From: an uncultured Succinatimonas sp.
Lineage (GTDB): Bacteria; Pseudomonadota; Gammaproteobacteria; Enterobacterales; Succinivibrionaceae
Assembly: GCA_937896115.1 (NCBI GenBank)
Contig: CALBLB010000152.1
Location: 1-7,103, forward strand
Direction of reading: 5' to 3'
Length of the DNA: 7,103 nt
The position numbers and the translations under genes were made by a program. The notes beneath the pieces were generated by a model. It did no database searches and was not told the origin of the DNA. It saw only the letters and a program-made list of their open reading frames with translations. Shown one piece after another: positions 6,249 through 7,103 of the stretch; position 1 is the stretch's first letter, and each line of letters opens with the position of its first letter.

Positions 6249-7103
6249 CAGTTTTCACCGTTCACATGCTCATTACGTTTTACCGAATCGGCAAAAAGCT
6301 GATGGTAAGCCTGCAATTGTTCCTTAGAGAGAACAAAAACACCGCTCCCGCCCTTTTTAAGATCAACAAAATGGAACGGAACCATAGGAAAAGCGTCAAC
6401 CAGGTGTTCTTCAGAATTTCCTACCTCCATGACTAAGATACCGTCGTCTTTTAGGAAGTCGGCAGCATCTGCCAATATACGTCTTGCACAATCTAAGCCG
6501 TCATCACCTGATCCCAAAGCGGCATCAGGTTCTGAGCGATACTCCTGAGGCATATTGTCAAGATCATAACGATCAACATAAGGCGGATTGGCTACAATCA
6601 AATCGTATTTATCGCCTTTGGGTAAGTCATTGAAAAGATCACTTTTTATGGGAGTTACGACATTTTCGAGATCATAGGCGCCTATATTGATATTACAGAC
6701 TTCCAAAGCCTCGGGATCTATATCGACAGCGTCGACTTCAGCCTCTCCGTCAAAATGCAAAGCCATGGCAATGGCAATACATCCAGATCCGGTACACATA
6801 TCCAAAATGCGTTGCGGTTCTCTGTCTAAATAGGGATCAAAACCGTTTTCTATCAGCTCTCCTATCGGGGAACGCGGTACGATCACACGACTGTCTACAT
6901 AAAATTCACGGCCGCAGAAGAATGCGCGATGAGTCAGGTAAGGAGTGGGAATACGCTCAATGATCCGCAGACGGGCTATCTTGGCAATCAGAACTCTTTC
7001 TTCATGGGTAAGTCTTGAGGTCAAAGTAGAATCGTCGCAAGGAGGTTGCAGATGCATAACCGCCTGAACAATTTCCAAAGCCTCATCCCAATAATTATCC
7101 GTA
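6248..7103 (-). CDS. prmB: PrmB, ribosomal protein L3 N5-glutamine methyltransferase (5' partial)
   Basis: It methylates a glutamine of ribosomal protein uL3 using S-adenosylmethionine. The frame is open to the right edge: codons from 7102 read TDNYWDEALEIVQ, matching the GTDNPWDEA region of E. coli PrmB near residue 38. So roughly the first 37 residues lie outside the window, and the TTG at 7078 is not the start. Key motifs are PRSPIGELI, the SAM-binding loop DMCTGSGCIAIA, the acidic VDAVDIDPEAL strand, and NPPY (6578-6589) followed by VDRYDL, the signature of class I glutamine methyltransferases. PRSPIGELI, in place of the PRPETE of PrmC, identifies PrmB. The C-terminus (GGSGVFVLSKEQLQAY) also fits. 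It overlaps the aroC start by one base, TGATG at 6250-6246, the same order as the enteric prmB-aroC operon. Confidence 0.97.
   Translation of the reverse strand, partial: TDNYWDEALEIVQAVMHLQPPCDDSTLTSRLTHEERVLIAKIARLRIIERIPTPYLTHRAFFCGREFYVDSRVIVPRSPIGELIENGFDPYLDREPQRILDMCTGSGCIAIAMALHFDGEAEVDAVDIDPEALEVCNINIGAYDLENVVTPIKSDLFNDLPKGDKYDLIVANPPYVDRYDLDNMPQEYRSEPDAALGSGDDGLDCARRILADAADFLKDDGILVMEVGNSEEHLVDAFPMVPFHFVDLKKGGSGVFVLSKEQLQAYHQLFADSVKRNEHVNGEN

Noticed and set aside
6248..7078. TTG at 7078 as the start of prmB
   Set aside because: The frame continues upstream to the window edge with residues that match the PrmB N-terminal region, so the gene is truncated by the window.

Overview
The window looks like a stretch of a gammaproteobacterial chromosome. 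The reasons are the prmB-aroC pair arranged as in enterics, a 6S RNA with the enteric-type consensus blocks, and Dam-like GATC-rich DNA. Iron-sulphur enzymes used in anaerobic metabolism (a class I fumarase and a flavoprotein with a 2[4Fe-4S] domain) and a stand-alone FlhB-tail protein suggest an anaerobic, flagellated member of the Aeromonadales/Succinivibrionaceae side. That placement is inference, not proof. I see no mobile element, CRISPR array, tRNA or rRNA.

Layout: (1) Bases 1-1270, plus strand, hold the 3' part of a GltD/AegA-type pyridine-nucleotide flavoprotein fused to a C-terminal bis-[4Fe-4S] domain, closed by a strong intrinsic terminator at 1295-1323. (2) Bases 1361-1672, plus strand, hold a 103-residue FhlB-like protein resembling the cytoplasmic tail of FlhB. 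(3) Bases 1673-2378 contain no protein gene. Their centre, about 1974-2172, is the 6S RNA gene (ssrS), recognised by sequence blocks shared with E. coli 6S RNA and a compensating closing stem. (4) Bases 2379-3908, minus strand, encode a class I fumarase, with a strong terminator at 2334-2357 and, upstream, an extended -10 promoter candidate and a leader built of nested inverted repeats (3954-4062). (5) Bases 4094-4192 hold a possible 32-residue peptide gene, low confidence. (6) Bases 4327-5109, plus strand, encode an unrecognised membrane-anchored helical protein. (7) Bases 5145-7103, minus strand, hold the prmB-aroC operon with a one-base stop/start overlap. prmB runs off the right edge.

The genes fall into separate units rather than one pathway: redox and fumarate metabolism, flagellar export, RNA polymerase control by 6S RNA, ribosomal protein L3 glutamine methylation and chorismate synthesis. 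No obvious undescribed multi-gene system is present. The items most worth following are the structured fumarase leader, the 6S RNA outside its usual zapA/ygfA neighbourhood, the unknown membrane-anchored protein, and a marked excess of AGATCT.
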